Shown: positions 1 to 9,068, numbered from the stretch's first letter. The stretch: 54,659 bases of DNA from Deltaproteobacteria bacterium (GCA_020852715.1 JADZAE010000071.1:1-54659), one strand, 5' to 3'. Numbers and translations: made by a program. Notes: a model not told the origin generated them from the letters alone.

Positions 1-98
1 CACATATTTAGCCGTTTCCGATAAGGAAACGGCAGTGACTAATCAAATATTTTTATAATAGAGTTATTTAATTAAATTTTCTACCGAGTGAAGGCTTA
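1..98. repeat. Partial copy of 111-bp terminal-inverted-repeat element (copy 3)
   Basis: The window opens with CAC, which matches the last three bases of the left terminal repeat TAAGCCTTCAC of the two complete copies at 5211-5321 and 50180-50290. A hairpin CGTTTCC-loop-GGAAACG follows at 13-31, and the right terminal repeat GTGAAGGCTTA lies at 88-98. Spacing fits the other copies but the interior has diverged. It has the same orientation as the copy near 50.2 kb. The left end lies outside the window. Confidence 0.7.
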
Positions 99-204
99 TC
101 CATTTGCTTAGGACAAGGATAGAAAGCTGAAGGCTTTTCAGTTCAAAAGTTAATTTACTTTTTGCAAGTGGTATATACCGCACACAAGGTTGGCAAAGAC
201 ACTT

Positions 205-2406
205 ATGAAAAAGAAATATCTTATCGCATCAATTATTATCGCCATTATCGGCGCACTGCTCATTATTGCCATGATCAATCTTAATAGTCTGCTGGAAACA
301 GTTAGGCCAAAAGTCGCCGAGACATTATCCAGCCAGCTAAAAACAACCGTGAGCATAGGAAAAATAACAGCACATTTTTTTCCACAAGTCTCCTTAGAGC
401 TAAACGGCGTCAAGCTTGAAGAAAGCAAAGAACAAGCATCGCAACTCGGTAAAATTTTAATTGCCCCGCGCTTTTTAGATTTATTAAAGGGAACTGTCGC
501 ACTGCAGGCTTTCAGTATTGAGAACAGTAAGATCACAATTAGCAAAGATAAAGACGGGGTTCTATCTGTCGCCGGGATTAAATTAAAGCAAGAAGCTACC
601 GCGGCTACTCCACCAACCATGGTTAGCAATGTGCAAACAGCCCTCCCCGCAACTGAAACAAAAACTCCCTTAGCTTTTGCAATCCAGGTTATCACTGTGA
701 AAAATTCGCAGCTAACTTATTTAGAAGAAGGCAAAGAGAATTTTAAACCGATTACCATTGGCGCGATTAACCTAAAACTAACGGACATATCTCCTCAGGG
801 ACAGCTGAAAATAAATGGCGGCGCCAATATTTTTAGCTCGAAGCCTGACAATTTTAATATTAACGGCCAAGCAGAATTAGTAAATTTTAACTTCGCCCAA
901 GCCAAGGCAAATATCGCCCTTAAATTTACCGATCTCGATTTAGCGCGAGCTAAAGAAACGGCGTTACCTTATGCTCAGAGTCTTTCAGAACTTGACGTCT
1001 CCGGCGCCGCCGACCTGGAGTTAAAACTAAGCACTATCGAAAGAGGCCTACAAATAAATCTTGCCTTTGATGCGCAGAAAGCAGAATTGAACTATCCTAA
1101 CACGATAGCCAAAGAAAGCGGTGTGCGTTTCGGACTTAGTTCAATTATCGAAATCGTGGCCACCGATAATAGTCGGCCGATAACCGAAATCAGGACAAAA
1201 GATGCTAGGTTGGAGTTACATGAGGCCACTATTCCGTTTGAGTTTATTGCAGCGCTAGGTGAAAAAGGCAAACTGGCCATTGGTAATGGTGAGCCTGTTA
1301 AACTGGAACCACTACGGAAAATTATTCCCCCTTTTGAGACATATCTTGCACGCGGACAGATTCTGCCACGTCTGAATATTTTCTATTATGAGCAAGCTGT
1401 TCTAACTCCTAATCAAAAGCCAATCGAACCTCGCGGCACTGTGGAGTTTAAAGATGTCGCGTTTACTTTGGTGGGACAAAATGGTCAGCCGGACAAAAAC
1501 CTGACACAGTTAAATGGCGCTATTTCGCTTCTGGCTAAAGAAAAGACTATTGTTGATCTTAGCGCCCGTTATCGCAACTATCCGCTTAAGCTGGAATTAC
1601 GCACACGGCGTGATGTCGATAAAATTATTATCGAACCCAGCCGTTTTATAGGATTAAGCGGTGTAATTAACTATTATGGAGAGATTGCTGATCAGCTACC
1701 GAAACCATACAAGATGACAGTTAACGGTCTGGGCTTTGATGTTGCTTCCACGCTAAACGTCCTAGACAAGCAGGGCGACATGCAGATAACAGGATCCGTA
1801 GAAAAGCTGGCAGCAAATCTGACCGGCGACTTAAAGGCCGAACCGGCTAAGAAACCGGAGGGGCGCATTGATTTGTCTATTCAAAAAGGATCAATCAAGG
1901 GCGTAAACATTTTATCGCAAACTTTAGGTGCGGCAAAGAATCTGCCCGGTGTTAGCGATGGCTTAGCTGTTTTTATTCCACATAAATATAAACCTTTAAT
2001 CGATTCCTCAGATACGGCTTTTGATCGCATGATAATTGAGCTGGGTTTGTATCAGGACAAACTTAATATATCTAATTTGGAGCTGATTCATAGCGCCTAT
2101 TCGATCAAAGGAAACGGAACTATGCTTGGCGATAATCTGGACTTGAGCATGCGGCTTACTTTAAATACGACACTTACCCAAGATATGATCACCCAGAATA
2201 AAGCTATTGCCTTAGCTCAGGACGAGAACAAGAATATAGTTATTCCGCTGACCATTAAAAAAGAAGGCGGTTCAACGATGGTGCTGCCTGATTTGCAGGC
2301 CATACTTGATCGGGCCGCAAAAAATTCGCTAAAAGAGGCAGCCGTTAAGGCACTGGATAAAGCAACCGGTGGCCTGGGTGGAGCTATTAAATCGCTACTC
2401 CCTTAA
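205..2406 (+). CDS. AsmA family envelope protein
   Basis: This is a protein of about 733 residues anchored by one N-terminal membrane helix (about residues 5-26), with a long periplasmic body of beta-rich repeats. The N-terminal pattern of a helix followed by a VSIGKITAHFFPQVSLEL-type segment, and the C-terminal stretch of amphipathic sequence ending in a helix with GGLGGAIKSLLP, match the AsmA family. AsmA-like proteins are thought to bridge the periplasm and to help outer-membrane assembly or lipid transport. The start is uncertain: a TTG at 190 is in frame, but the ATG at 205 begins the usual positively charged n-region (MKKKY) and is preferred. No neighbour suggests an operon. Family assignment is fairly secure; the precise role is inferred. 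Confidence 0.8.
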   Translation: MKKKYLIASIIIAIIGALLIIAMINLNSLLETVRPKVAETLSSQLKTTVSIGKITAHFFPQVSLELNGVKLEESKEQASQLGKILIAPRFLDLLKGTVALQAFSIENSKITISKDKDGVLSVAGIKLKQEATAATPPTMVSNVQTALPATETKTPLAFAIQVITVKNSQLTYLEEGKENFKPITIGAINLKLTDISPQGQLKINGGANIFSSKPDNFNINGQAELVNFNFAQAKANIALKFTDLDLARAKETALPYAQSLSELDVSGAADLELKLSTIERGLQINLAFDAQKAELNYPNTIAKESGVRFGLSSIIEIVATDNSRPITEIRTKDARLELHEATIPFEFIAALGEKGKLAIGNGEPVKLEPLRKIIPPFETYLARGQILPRLNIFYYEQAVLTPNQKPIEPRGTVEFKDVAFTLVGQNGQPDKNLTQLNGAISLLAKEKTIVDLSARYRNYPLKLELRTRRDVDKIIIEPSRFIGLSGVINYYGEIADQLPKPYKMTVNGLGFDVASTLNVLDKQGDMQITGSVEKLAANLTGDLKAEPAKKPEGRIDLSIQKGSIKGVNILSQTLGAAKNLPGVSDGLAVFIPHKYKPLIDSSDTAFDRMIIELGLYQDKLNISNLELIHSAYSIKGNGTMLGDNLDLSMRLTLNTTLTQDMITQNKAIALAQDENKNIVIPLTIKKEGGSTMVLPDLQAILDRAAKNSLKEAAVKALDKATGGLGGAIKSLLP

Positions 2407-2490
2407 ACGGAAACCTTTCTCCAATTTTAGTATACTACTTAAATCAGATATCGCGGATCGCAAGAGCTGCTTTGCTGAGTCCTATACAGG

Positions 2491-2736
2491 AGTCGTAAAA
2501 ACGTACCTTCGTGATAAATTTTTGCAACACTCTAGGCGGTGCCGCCACGGGGGCAAATAATTTTACCGGCGCTTGTGAAACGCAAAGCATGTTGTGAGCA
2601 CCAGCGAACAACTGGGTCGCCTGCGCCCCGCAGGCACGCGCCAGCTACTGGGTGCGCGGCATTTTTCTATACCGATGGCACTGACGCGTGCCATCTTTAA
2701 GTAACGCATTTGATGGACTTGTGTATAAAACTCAGC
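2491..2736 (+). repeat. Intergenic repeat family A, copy 1
   Basis: This is the first of five related intergenic blocks. The left part begins AGTCGTAAAAACG, followed by a run reading ATAAATTTTTGCAACA. The core GAACAACTGGGTCGCC is near 2604-2621 and the right end reads GGACTTGTGTATAAAACTC. The copies near 22.2 kb and 38.5 kb share the core, the former also the right end and the latter the left part. No convincing reading frame is present. The rest of the 2407-3031 gap shows nothing recognisable apart from the stem-loop at 2993-3013. Confidence 0.75.
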
Positions 2737-2992
2737 CGCTTTGCCCACCGATTGCTGCTGACTAAACCATAATTTTCCCTTTATTAATGTGAGTTGCTCT
2801 TGTGCATTGTTAGGTATATATAGAATATGCGAAATCGCGACGGCACTTCGCCAGTGATGAAACTTTTACCGTCACGATTATCGATTCTCTTGCTCCTTTG
2901 ATGCGCCATTTAGAGTAGAAGTTTTACCCTACCCTGGCTTGTCTTAGCTAAAAATTATTTTTAATTTAAGGCAAGGCTGTAAAAAGGTTTTT

Positions 2993-3013
2993 AACCTTAA
3001 TTAGATTAAGGTT
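2993..3013 (+). promoter_or_regulatory. Stem-loop directly upstream of a Shine-Dalgarno site
   Basis: AACCTTAA and TTAAGGTT form a perfect 8-bp stem around a 5-nt loop. It ends five bases before the AAAGGAG Shine-Dalgarno site of the gene starting at 3032. The position suits an operator or an mRNA leader hairpin. Its function is inferred only from location. Confidence 0.5.
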
Positions 3014-3031
3014 AGAGAAAGGAGCTTCATT

Positions 3032-3556
3032 ATGCATCGTGACCCACGAAAATACATTGTAAAGATGTATGGGTTCAGTCCATTGCAATGTCTCTATCTG
3101 AGGCTTGATTTGGAGGAAAAAGAATGGAAGTTGGCAAATGTGCGATCTGCTCCGAAGGTTATCGGAGGGGCATCATGGATTAGAGACTTTCAACCGGTGG
3201 AAGAAGGCTTTCTATGGGATCAGTCCTACGTTCCCTTCAGAATGCAAAATTGGCAAGGCTTGATTGGATTTGGACGACTATCAGAAAGAGACATGGACGA
3301 GTTCATTGGGGTCTTACGTCATCATTACTCCGATGAGGACATTTCTGAACTACAATCGGGAGAGGAAATCGTTGATTATCTACTAATCGCTCCCGATAGT
3401 CCTCCTGTCGTGGGCTTCATTTTCAACTTTGCTCGAGACGGCGGCACATACAAGCACCTTTCCGGATTGGCAGAAGACCCCGATTTTGACTTTGGTCAAG
3501 TCCTTGTTCCTCCCTATCATCTAACGTTTGATGTGTCGGAGAGCGGAGACAATTAA
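3032..3556 (+). CDS. Hypothetical protein, first of a tandem paralogue pair
   Basis: The 174-residue protein is not recognised. It has no signal peptide or membrane helix, so it is probably cytoplasmic. It is acidic and rich in aromatic residues, with blocks such as YLRLDLEEKEWKLA, GLIGFGRLS and VVGFIFNFARDGG. The next gene carries the same blocks in the same order (YLQLSLNEQIWALA, MLIGYQRLS, TVGYVFDF), so the two are diverged tandem duplicates. The ATG has a strong AAAGGAG seven bases upstream. The pair is probably co-transcribed (52 bp apart) and ends at the terminator at 4145-4174. No function can be assigned. Confidence 0.75.
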   Translation: MHRDPRKYIVKMYGFSPLQCLYLRLDLEEKEWKLANVRSAPKVIGGASWIRDFQPVEEGFLWDQSYVPFRMQNWQGLIGFGRLSERDMDEFIGVLRHHYSDEDISELQSGEEIVDYLLIAPDSPPVVGFIFNFARDGGTYKHLSGLAEDPDFDFGQVLVPPYHLTFDVSESGDN

Positions 3557-3608
3557 ATTATCTTAGCTGTTCGTTGCTCGAAAAGCGGAAATAAGAAAGG
3601 AGAGAAAA

Positions 3609-4139
3609 ATGAACCCCGCAATTCACCCCACCAATGTAATTTACAAGGTGCAATTGCCGGAAGAATCACTGCCTCACAATGTGCGACCATATCTGCAACT
3701 ATCTCTGAATGAGCAAATATGGGCACTAGCACACTACATCAACGGCAATGACGAGGAGCATGCGGAAAATAGCAAAAACATTGCTTGCGGAGCACTAAGC
3801 CCCGGGCCTCCTGCCCAGTTTGAGGTTAACTGCTCGAAGATGCTCATCGGTTATCAAAGGCTTTCCTCCCGTCAGCTTGAAATATTGAAGCTCGCGGTGC
3901 TGCAGGCCGTATGCTCTTGCCGCTGTCATTTTGTGGCGAAGAAAAACACTTTCGCCCAAGTGATAGATTATCAAATCTGTCATGGGCGCGAGATCACTGT
4001 GGGATATGTTTTTGATTTCCAATATTCACTCTTTCACTTCAGTTGGAATCAGACACTTTCTCCGGGCCAAAAGTTTGGCTGTGTGTTTTTGCCTCGGCTC
4101 AATACCTTCCAGTCAACACTGCCTCCGTCTTGGAACTAG
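3609..4139 (+). CDS. Hypothetical protein, second of a tandem paralogue pair
   Basis: This 176-residue soluble protein is not recognised but is clearly related to the product of the upstream gene. Shared landmarks are Y-L-x-L-x-L-x-E-x-x-W-x-L-A near the N-terminus, a central LIG[FY]xRLS, an IVDY/VIDY segment, a VG[FY][IV]F[ND]F segment and a C-terminal FGxVxxP. It has a Cys-rich patch (AVCSCRCHF) that its paralogue lacks. The Shine-Dalgarno AAAGGAG is well placed and a strong terminator follows the stop within 6 bp. The conserved aromatic and acidic residues suggest a folded domain, but the function is unknown. Confidence 0.75.
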   Translation: MNPAIHPTNVIYKVQLPEESLPHNVRPYLQLSLNEQIWALAHYINGNDEEHAENSKNIACGALSPGPPAQFEVNCSKMLIGYQRLSSRQLEILKLAVLQAVCSCRCHFVAKKNTFAQVIDYQICHGREITVGYVFDFQYSLFHFSWNQTLSPGQKFGCVFLPRLNTFQSTLPPSWN

Positions 4140-4144
4140 GATAA

Positions 4145-4174
4145 AAAAGGCTGGAGCGCAAGCCCCAGCCTTTT
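4145..4174 (+). terminator. Rho-independent terminator
   Basis: AAAAGGCTGG and CCAGCCTTTT form a 10-bp stem with a 10-nt loop. It is followed by TTTT and further T-rich sequence (TCTTTGTTTTTTTA). It ends the transcript of the tandem gene pair. Confidence 0.85.
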
Positions 4175-4399
4175 CCTCTTTGTTTTTTTAATAGGTTCAT
4201 TACAGCCCTGCGCCTGAATCATGTTGACCAGTGGAAATTTTAATAAACACACGAAAGCACGCCGACGCTTTTAGGGGAGCGTAAGAAATAACGCAGCCTC
4301 CTTATAAGCGGCGTAGCCACAGAGAAAAATAAACGCTACTCGCATCAGCACCATTCATTATGATTTTTTCAGCAACATCCTCGGCTAAGTCGCCACTGC

Positions 4400-4560
4400 G
4401 GTGGATGATTTTGCAAACGCTTGTGGAGCGCGAGCCATGTTGAGAGCGCATGCGAGCGACTGGGTCGCGTGTGCTTCACAGGCACACGGTGTTTGGCGGC
4501 ATAGCCGCGCACAGTTTGTGCTGCTTGTGTGCTTTTATGGCGCACGTGCTTACACTCAAA
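4400..4560 (+). repeat. Intergenic repeat family A, divergent copy 2
   Basis: This block contains CGCTTGTGGAGCGCG, then a variant core GCGAGCGACTGGGTCGCG, then a GCATAGCCGCGC stretch like that of other family A copies. It is more diverged than the copies near 22.2 and 38.5 kb. No gene is supported here, although an open frame runs through it. Confidence 0.5.
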
Positions 4561-4583
4561 AGGTGCGAGCTAAAGTTTTCTAT

Positions 4584-4919
4584 TTAACTAGCAGGATTCG
4601 CCGGCTTTGCATCAACCGCAGGCTTTTTGCTTTCGACTGCAGGAGTCTTTTCTTGAGGCTTTGCTGCACCCTTTTCGAGTTCTATAGATGATTTTTGCTC
4701 AGGTTCAGTTACAGATGAAGAAGCCGATGATGAGCCGGAAGATGCGTAATCTGTCTTGTACCAACCGCTGCCTTTTAGCTGAAAAGGAGAAGCAAACAAT
4801 AAACGCTTAACATTAGAACTTCCACAACCCTCGCACTGAGCTACAGGAGAATCTGTAATCTTTTGAAATACTTCAAATTCTTTCTCGCAATCAAAGCATT
4901 TATAAGCATAAGTCGGCAT
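4584..4919 (-). CDS. FmdB family zinc-ribbon protein
   Basis: The N-terminus MPTYAYKCFDCEKEFE is the hallmark of the FmdB/CxxC zinc-ribbon family. Two CxxC knuckles (CFDC at about residues 8-11 and CEGC at about 29-32) would bind one zinc ion. The conserved part ends near residue 60 (KGSGWYKTDY). The remaining 50 residues are a low-complexity Ser-, Pro-, Glu- and Lys-rich tail. The family is loosely linked to regulation of formamidase and other genes, but its biochemical role is unclear. It stands alone on the minus strand between two repeat elements. Confidence 0.9.
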   Translation of the reverse strand: MPTYAYKCFDCEKEFEVFQKITDSPVAQCEGCGSSNVKRLLFASPFQLKGSGWYKTDYASSGSSSASSSVTEPEQKSSIELEKGAAKPQEKTPAVESKKPAVDAKPANPAS

Positions 4920-5210
4920 AAATTCCTCATCATTTAGCTACTGCTTTTATATAAGACAAAGCATTTAAAACGTCAACTGGACCGCCATAAAGTTAGCCAT
5001 ATTTCACTGCACTCGCCACCTCATATCCAACCAAATTACCCCCCTGCTCCACCTCTCCCGCCGCGAACTACCACCCGGTACCTTTTTTTCGTGCCACCCC
5101 TAAGTTCGCAAGATAATTCAAACAAGGCCTTATCAAGGAGTTAACGCAACACTTGGAAAGAACAAAGTGTAACGCTTTAACTTATTTATCTCACGTCTGA
5201 GAACTCAAAG

Positions 5211-5411
5211 TAAGCCTTCACGGGATAATTTTCATTAAAATTTCAGGGGAATTAAAAACATGAATATTTTTAAATTTATTGACGTTTCCTCATCGGAAAC
5301 GACTAATCTTGTGAAGGCTTAGTCTCTGTCCCCCCACAGTTTTGCTTCGCAAAACTTGCCCCCTCTGGGGACTTTTATATAGAAACTCAGTAAAAGTCTG
5401 GAACGGATACA
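5211..5411 (+). repeat. 111-bp TIR element plus flanking module (copy 1)
   Basis: Positions 5211-5321 are bounded by perfect 11-bp inverted repeats TAAGCCTTCAC and GTGAAGGCTTA. An inner hairpin lies at 5283-5301 (CGTTTCC/GGAAACG). The similarity to the copy at 50.1-50.3 kb continues through a second hairpin at 5338-5356 (AGTTTTGC/GCAAAACT), a C-rich and G-rich pair, and on to GAACGGATACA at 5401-5411. The rest of the 4920-5477 gap is C/T-rich sequence with nothing recognisable. No reading frame is present, so it looks like a non-autonomous MITE-like element. Confidence 0.8.
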
Positions 5412-5477
5412 ACTCAAATCACCAAAAAAAAGGTCCGCCTTTAAGGTAGCCCTTCATCGGATCTCTATGGATTTGGC

Positions 5478-7359
5478 TTAGAAGTCAGCGTCATCCAAAG
5501 GGATAATCTCTTCGGCTTTATGAGTCGCTTTTGGGGCAGCTACCTTTTTTACAGCAGCCGACCTATGAGCAACATGAGCCAATCTAATAGAAGCTTTGGC
5601 TGCTGATACTGAGCTTGCGCCTTTGCTTCTATGAACCATCATAATTAACTGCTCTACAGACTCCTGCATAATGCGCGACTGAGAGAGTAACTCTTCGCCG
5701 GCAGCAGCGGACTCTTCAGCTGCAGAAGAATTGCCCTGACCAACTTTATCCAGTTCGGTCATTGCAATACCAATCTGTCCTAGGCCTTTGGACTGTTCAT
5801 CACTGGCTAAAGCAATTTCCTGCACCAAACCGGCCGCTTTCATAGAATTGTCCTTGATATCAAAAGCGCCTTAGACACTTCTTTTGAAACAACAACTCCG
5901 TTGTCAGCTAGTTCGCTGGAGCGTTTAATCTTCTCAGCTGTATCTTTAGCGGCAGAAGCACTGCGATGTGCTAAGTTTCTTACTTCCTCAGCAACCACAG
6001 CAAAGCCTTTACCAGCATCCCCGGCTCTGGCGGCCTCAACGGCTGCATTTAGAGCAAGCAGATTTGTCTGGAAAGCGATCTCGTCAATTGTTTTGATAAT
6101 AACACCTGTTTCCTCAGCGGCTTTCTTGATAGCGTCCATTGCCTTTTCCATTTCCGACATAGACTTGCTACCGCCTTCGCAAAGGTTATTAACATTACCC
6201 GTGATACGAGCTGCTTCTTTGGCATTGTCCGCATTCTGCTTGGACATGGAGCCAATCTCTTCAACTGAAGCAGAAATCTCTTCAATCGAAGAAGCCTGCT
6301 CGGCAGCAGAACCGACTTGTTGCGCACCGGCTTCCATGTCCTCAGATACGCGAGAAAGAACGGTAACAATACCTTTAACAATATAGAAAGCTACAGCTAT
6401 GGCGATAACGATAACTATAACTGATCCTAGTATCACAATGAATGTGGCACTGTTTAATGCGTCATTGGCGCTCTTGGCAACTTTCTCTGTTTGGCTTATA
6501 CCCATTTCCGCAGTATCTTTAGCTTTAGCAATAACATTATCAGCAGCAGTGGCTAAATCTTTTTCTGCGGTTGCTAATTCAGACTGGGCTTTTAATATCT
6601 CTAAGATACCAGCTTTATATGCTCAGCTGCCTTTCTCGTATTTTCAATCTGGTCAAGGTTAGCTTGTTGTCTTGTAATTTTCTTTAATTCATCAAGCTTT
6701 TTATTCATCTGATCGAAAACATCCAATTTTTCTTCGACCAATTTAAAATTACGTAGTGCCTGTGCTCTAAAGTTTGCAACGTGAATCGCATTACCATAAT
6801 CGATCATATCATTGGCCATGACCATCTTTTCAAAATGCTCTAATATTTTTTCTTGATCGGTATCCTCGGTAACTTCCTTTCTTAATGTGTCAGACTGACC
6901 TTTGAGAAACTCATTAGCGTTATCCTTGTAAGATCGCGCTGCGGTATCCATCTTGCCCCGGACATCAACCATATGTTTATTGATAGCCTCGATTTCTTTA
7001 AGGTGTTCTCCGTATAGTTTAGCACCTTTGTCTGCAGCATCAACATTAGCTTTAAGGTCAGTTAAGATTTTTTGTTCTTTAGCAAGATCGGCTGCTTTTT
7101 TAGATTCTCACCGACATGTGCTAAGGTTTTCTCGCCTTCTGCATAAACATTTGCATCGGCAGTAAATAAATATTTTCTAACTGGATATACCGTGTTCAAC
7201 GACGCACGTTCTACGTTGTTAGCAACCGTCACTTGCAGCTCATATGCTACAGCTAGCTGACTAGCACTGGTTGCCACATTCTTCATGTTAACTACAGCTA
7301 TTGTCGCTAGTATCGCTAAATATGATGGGCGCCAGCTTATTACTGACCTTTATTTCCAT
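5478..7359 (-). pseudogene. Methyl-accepting chemotaxis protein, frameshifted
   Basis: The segments join into a complete chemoreceptor. It has an N-terminal helix (probably starting MEIKVSNKLAPII, ATG at 7359), a long helical periplasmic sensor resembling the HBM class, a second membrane helix ([19 protein letters not shown]) and a HAMP-like stretch. The signalling hairpin follows with [20 protein letters not shown] and [15 protein letters not shown], and then an Ala-rich tail. Reading is broken by a one-base loss in an A-run near 7098, another near 6614, a third in a T-run near 5860, and a shift near 7319. All lie in short homopolymers. Neighbouring frames thousands of bases long are intact, so decay is likelier than sequencing error. 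Its start overlaps the upstream small secreted protein gene by about 20 bp. Confidence 0.85.
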
Positions 7360-7639
7360 CTCGATCTCTGCGATGAATACTATCCATATCTACTATTATA
7401 TTGGCGTCATCGATGACTGTCTTTTCTCTGTCTTCAAAAGGCTCAGGAGCTCGATTTACTTTCACCGGTCCATCTGTAGACCAGACTTTCATCTTTTGTC
7501 CGGTGGGGGTTGTGACTTCTTCGCCGGGTAACAGATCTTCAGCCTTTTCATAACTATCGCTGCTCTTAACTTTTTGAGAATGAGCGTCAAACGCAGGAAT
7601 TGCCGAAAATATCAGGAAAACGACTAATAAATAACGCAT
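7340..7639 (-). CDS. Small secreted protein of unknown function
   Basis: The 99-residue product has a clear N-terminal signal sequence (MRYLLVVFLIFSAIPAFDAHS) with likely cleavage around residues 20-22. A short, charged mature part of about 78 residues follows, with no cysteines. It contains a VTTPTGQKMKVWSTDGPVKV stretch and an acidic C-terminal half. It is not recognised. Its 3' end overlaps the inferred start of the chemoreceptor pseudogene, so the two were probably one transcript, and it may have been a periplasmic companion of that receptor. No strong ribosome-binding site is visible. Confidence 0.55.
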   Translation of the reverse strand: MRYLLVVFLIFSAIPAFDAHSQKVKSSDSYEKAEDLLPGEEVTTPTGQKMKVWSTDGPVKVNRAPEPFEDREKTVIDDANIIVDMDSIHRRDRDGNKGQ

Positions 7640-7738
7640 ATTTTACTTTTAGATTAACAAAACTAAATATCTGTTGAGTATAAAAACAGATAAGTATAGT
7701 CTAAGCAAACAGATAAATAATTAATGGAAGAAATCGAT

Positions 7739-8467
7739 ATGTCAAATAAAGCAATAATTAAGTTTCTAGGGCACGCTACAGTATTGCTTAGCACGGAGGA
7801 AGGCAGGCAAATCATGATAGATCCTTGGATTAATGGTAACCCTAAATGACCTATTCGAGAATCCGACATAGAAAAGCTCGACTATATCTGTATTACTCAT
7901 GGACATGCCGACCACTGTGCCTCAGCCATTCCATTAGCTAAAAAAACCGGGGCGAAAGTAGTAGCCATCAATGAACTGACTCAGCTTTTGGTCAAAGACG
8001 GCTTATCTAACACTCAAGTCGAAACTATGGACAAAGGAGGCATTTTGATGTTGGGCGAAGATCCGCAAATTGGCATTGCACTCACTCAGGCTATCCACTC
8101 TAGCGCTTACCAGGCCGCTGATGGGCAGAACCATTACGCAGGAGACGCATGTGGTTTTATCATACAGCTCGAATCCGGCCGCACTATATATTATTCCGGC
8201 GACACAACAATATTTGGGGATATGGAGCTCATAGGCGACCTATTCACACCCACCGTGGCATTACTTTCTATCGGTGGGCGTTTTTCAATGGATCCTTTCT
8301 TGGCAGCCCATGCAACGTCATTAATAGAATCTGAATATGTAATCCCTATCCATTATGAAACTTATGATACCCTACCGGGCAAAGTTGAAGAATTTTGTCA
8401 GTACCTAAACGAAATGCCGGGCGTCAGCGTCAAGCCTTTAAAACCAGGAGAAGAATTCTCATTCTAG
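7739..8467 (+). pseudogene. UPF0173-type metal-dependent hydrolase with in-frame TGA
   Basis: Read through one TGA at 7847-7849, the frame gives a 242-residue metallo-beta-lactamase-fold hydrolase of the UPF0173/YtkL group. It has FLGHATVLL and IDPWINGNPK at the N-terminus, the metal-binding THGHADH, then YSGDT, LLSIGGRFSMDP and IPIHYETYD. Each segment is where the family expects it. The TGA falls in NPK-stop-PI, where family members such as the Thermotoga one carry, as I recall, Cys (NPxCP). Everything after the TGA is open and intact. Either this is a recent nonsense mutation or UGA encodes selenocysteine. The start at 7739 has GGAAG nine bases upstream. Translation could also restart downstream (ATG at 8028), but without the metal site. 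Confidence 0.75.
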
Positions 8468-8522
8468 CAAATCTTACCTTCATTCAACGCTTGTCTTTTT
8501 CCTTGATTAGGCATAGCCTTTC

Positions 8523-8607
8523 GGATATCCAGATATCCAATAAGTATGGATGTGCCCACATTTATACATGAATAGAAGATTTTGTTTCATCCTCGTTTTA
8601 GACGAGG
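8523..8607. promoter_or_regulatory. Pair of short inverted repeats
   Basis: GGATATC-CA-GATATCC at 8523-8538 is a 7-bp dyad, and CCTCGT-TTTAG-ACGAGG at 8591-8607 is a 6-bp hairpin. Both lie in the 248-bp gap before the gene at 8716. The first could be an operator and the second an RNA hairpin. Neither is tied to a known regulator. Confidence 0.35.
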
Positions 8608-8668
8608 AAGAAAGCAAGTTGAAGGTTTTAAGTTCTCTTTCTCAACTATTTGTCCATCGGTGTTTAAA

Positions 8669-8685
8669 CCGGATCGGGGATCCGG
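8669..8685 (+). promoter_or_regulatory. Leader hairpin before a small gene
   Basis: CCGGATC-GGG-GATCCGG is a perfect 7-bp stem with a 3-nt loop, 30 bases upstream of the ATG at 8716. A GTTTAAAC palindrome abuts it at 8662-8669. It may be a 5' leader hairpin or an operator. Confidence 0.4.
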
Positions 8686-8715
8686 AACATCATAGATGAA
8701 AGTGGGGATATAGCA

Positions 8716-9051
8716 ATGAACGAAGTTTCAAGTGGACGCAAGACCAGTTTGGAGCTCGCATTAAAAACCGAGCTCAGCATCAAAGAAACCAGGAAAGGGG
8801 TTGTAACCTTCCTGGATTTTACATTGGGCCATTGGGATGATTTTGTTGGCATGGTGAGTGAATGGGGGAAGAACGGAGACGTTGTCGCTGTGTTAACCGA
8901 ACAGGGAAAAGATCCCATTTGTTACCGATTAACTCTAAGGGATTTGCTCGATGAAGGGATTCCCGAAAAAACGGCTATCCTTTTTGTTAGCCAACCTCAA
9001 GTCGCAAAGAGGGTCAAGGATGCAGGGGTACGAGTGATTGATCGCCTTTGA
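8716..9051 (+). CDS. Hypothetical small soluble protein
   Basis: The 111-residue protein is not recognised. It starts MNEVSSGRKTSLELALKTEL and has no signal peptide or membrane helix. A block VVTFLDFTLGHWDDFVGMVSE is followed by a predicted beta-alpha C-terminal half (AILFVSQPQVAKRVKDAGVRVID) that could form a small alpha/beta fold. The start is weakly supported by a GTGGGGAT stretch upstream. It sits between a leader hairpin at 8669 and a long stem-loop at 9069-9105, so it looks like a self-contained transcription unit. It shows no obvious similarity to its neighbours. Confidence 0.6.
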   Translation: MNEVSSGRKTSLELALKTELSIKETRKGVVTFLDFTLGHWDDFVGMVSEWGKNGDVVAVLTEQGKDPICYRLTLRDLLDEGIPEKTAILFVSQPQVAKRVKDAGVRVIDRL

Positions 9052-9068
9052 TATCTCCTAGAGAAACA

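Noticed and set aside
2369..2748. Open frames crossing repeat family A on both strands
   Set aside because: They are not shared between repeat copies, so the repeat does not appear to encode a protein.
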